In this document: in pieces, positions 13,797 through 14,684 of the stretch | Position numbering within the stretch: the first letter of the stretch is position 1 | Layout of the letters: each line of letters begins with the position of its first letter | Assembly: GCF_000188295.1 (NCBI RefSeq) | Contig: NZ_GL831112.1 | Span: 643,450 to 658,133 of the forward strand | Origin: Streptococcus vestibularis ATCC 49124 | Lineage (GTDB): Bacteria > Bacillota > Bacilli > Lactobacillales > Streptococcaceae | Length of the DNA: 14,684 nt | Direction of reading: 5' to 3' | Translations under genes and position numbers: made by a program | The notes under the pieces: model-generated | Seen by the model: only the letters and a program-made list of their open reading frames with translations | Databases searched by the model: none | Told to the model about the DNA's origin: nothing

Positions 13797-14213
13797 ATGA
13801 CATACAAACATACCAAATAAACACAGGAATGGTATGCCATTAAGAAATCATCAAAATGGGAAAAAGCGGGGGCAGTCCTAGTAGCTAGCTTAATCTTGGG
13901 TAGATCAGTTTTACAAACTAATCTTGCTCAAAAATAAAATACAAACTCTAAGGCTAGCCAGTCTGATAAAAGTTCACAAACGAACCAAACAAGTAAATCA
14001 AGCCTACCCAATACCGGCGAGGTGAGTAGCTTGGGACTAGGCGCGTTAGGGGCTGTACTCATGACAACATCGTTTGCATTAAAAGGTCAAGGAAAGTCTC
14101 AAAATAAGATAAAAAGAACAGTAGTTATCTGTCTTTCCGGAGTAAACTACTGTTCTTTTTCTATATCATTTCATGATTATATGAGGATGAATAAAAATAA
14201 ATATAAGTTTTGA
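13797..14213 (+). pseudogene. Very small LPXTG surface protein, broken by two TAA codons
   Basis: A perfect AGGAGG site (13782-13787) and ATG open a frame interrupted by TAA at 13818-13820 and 13935-13937; there is no frameshift. Read through, it gives a basic start with KKSSKWEKAG, a hydrophobic signal core (AVLVASLILG) and a Ser/Gln/Asn/Thr-rich linker of about 25 residues. A sortase signal follows: LPNTGE (14004-14021), the hydrophobic segment LGLGALGAVLMTTSFAL and a basic tail (KGQGKSQNKIKR). Both stops sit where CAA (Gln) would suit the context, one C-to-T change each. The frame runs on into the terminator hairpin, so the old stop is probably altered. Sortase A would have attached the product to the cell wall. 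The mature part would have been only about 40 residues, unusually short, so an earlier internal deletion is possible. Confidence 0.8.
14111..14160 (+). terminator. Strong intrinsic terminator after the LPXTG pseudogene
   Basis: AAAAAGAACAGTAGTT (14111-14126) pairs perfectly with AACTACTGTTCTTTTT (14145-14160), an 18-base loop lying between. Confidence 0.9.
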
Positions 14214-14301
14214 AAAAGCTTGTAATCATTAGTTTTTTAGGATACAATTACTTTGATATTATAAGAATATACGTTCGCATTTTTAATAAAGGAGTTTGGC
14301 T

Positions 14302-14562
14302 ATGAATGACAAACAAATGAAAATCGTCGGTTGGGTAGCAACATGTATGTCAGTATTGATGTATGTTTCTTATATCCCACAAATCATGGACAACTTGGCA
14401 GGTCATAAAGGAAACTTTATCCAACCCCTCGTTGCAGCTATTAACTGTAGCCTTTGGGTTTATTATGGTCTTTTCAAGAAAGAACGTGATTTACCACTTG
14501 CAGCAGCCAATGCTCCTGGTATTGTTTTTGGACTTATCACGACTTTGACATGTTTATTTTAA
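14302..14562 (+). CDS. SemiSWEET sugar transporter (PQ-loop, MtN3 family)
   Basis: An 86-residue membrane protein with three helices (about 7-25, 41-58 and 67-85), the size and layout of bacterial SemiSWEETs, which act as homodimers moving sugars down their gradient. The PQ motif is in MYVSYIPQIMDN (Pro26, Gln27). AAINCSLWVYYGLFK in helix 2 and AANAPGIVFG in helix 3 (Asn70) carry the conserved Asn and Trp positions around the sugar pocket. I chose the ATG at 14302 because GGAG (14291-14294) is 7 bases away; the in-frame TTG at 14296 is too close. It has its own terminator and is transcribed alone. Sugar unknown. Confidence 0.9.
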   Translation: MNDKQMKIVGWVATCMSVLMYVSYIPQIMDNLAGHKGNFIQPLVAAINCSLWVYYGLFKKERDLPLAAANAPGIVFGLITTLTCLF

Positions 14563-14596
14563 GCAAAAGATAGTTTAAGTGCTTTAAAAATCATTT

Positions 14597-14629
14597 GACA
14601 GTTTCTGTATTCCAGGACTGTCTTTTTTT
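14597..14629 (+). terminator. Intrinsic terminator after the SemiSWEET gene
   Basis: GACAGT (14597-14602) pairs with ACTGTC (14617-14622), extended by two T-G pairs, and seven T residues follow. Confidence 0.85.
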
Positions 14630-14649
14630 AGCTCTATCATTTAAAGCAT

Positions 14650-14675
14650 AAAAAAAGTATCTGATGAACAGATAC
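14650..14675 (-). terminator. Terminator of a leftward gene beyond the window
   Basis: GTATCTG and CAGATAC (14657-14663 and 14669-14675) form a perfect 7-base stem with a 5-base loop. On the minus strand seven T residues follow the stem directly, so it most likely ends a minus-strand gene located to the right. The plus strand also has a T-run two bases away. Confidence 0.75.
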
Positions 14676-14684
14676 AGTTTTTTA

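Noticed and set aside
13818..13937. Recoding of TAA as an amino acid in the LPXTG gene.
   Set aside because: All other genes in the window use TAA as a normal stop, and the lost terminal stop also fits simple gene decay.
14220..14245. TTGTAA upstream of the SemiSWEET gene as another SifR-like operator.
   Set aside because: The hexamer at the required 9-base spacing is not TTACAA; a later ATACAA is at the wrong distance.

Overview
The window most likely comes from the Streptococcus salivarius group (S. thermophilus, S. salivarius or S. vestibularis). The base composition is AT-rich, ribosome binding sites are strong AGGAGG type, many promoters have an extended -10 (TGnTATAAT), and intrinsic terminators are short with T-tails. 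The protein families are also typical: a streptococcal Rrf2 regulator with one cysteine, a galE end, and a SemiSWEET. Three broken genes in under 15 kb favour the decayed genome of S. thermophilus, but this is inference. I see no rRNA, tRNA, CRISPR array or insertion sequence.

Left part (1-2610): the end of galE and its terminator, then three stand-alone genes: an aldo/keto reductase, a DUF1275 (YoaK-like) membrane protein and an FMN nitroreductase.

Signalling block (2641-6860): an OmpR-type response regulator and a small one-helix histidine kinase overlap by 1 base. A broken secreted DUF4352 gene follows. On the opposite strand lies a two-gene ABC exporter (ATPase then ABC-2 permease). The exporter promoter carries three TTGA-type repeats exactly 11 bases apart, a plausible binding site for the neighbouring regulator.

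Membrane pair (6931-9213): an orphan EIIC-fold protein that lacks the residues expected at the sugar-binding site, overlapping a membrane-anchored DUF915 alpha/beta hydrolase that starts with TTG.

Quinone-response block (9237-11490): an Rrf2 regulator resembling pneumococcal SifR, a CatE-like VOC dioxygenase and a second nitroreductase. Each has its own promoter, and each promoter carries the same inverted repeat, TTGTAA-N9-TTACAA. The three genes therefore look like one local regulon under the Rrf2 repressor. This is the strongest unannotated signal in the window.

Right part (11491-14684): a 424-base gap with hairpins but no recognisable gene; a cationic-amino-acid-type APC permease with a good CodY box at its transcription start; the remains of an ASCH-domain gene; the remains of a very small LPXTG surface protein with two in-frame TAA codons; a SemiSWEET sugar transporter; and the terminator of a leftward gene beyond the window.
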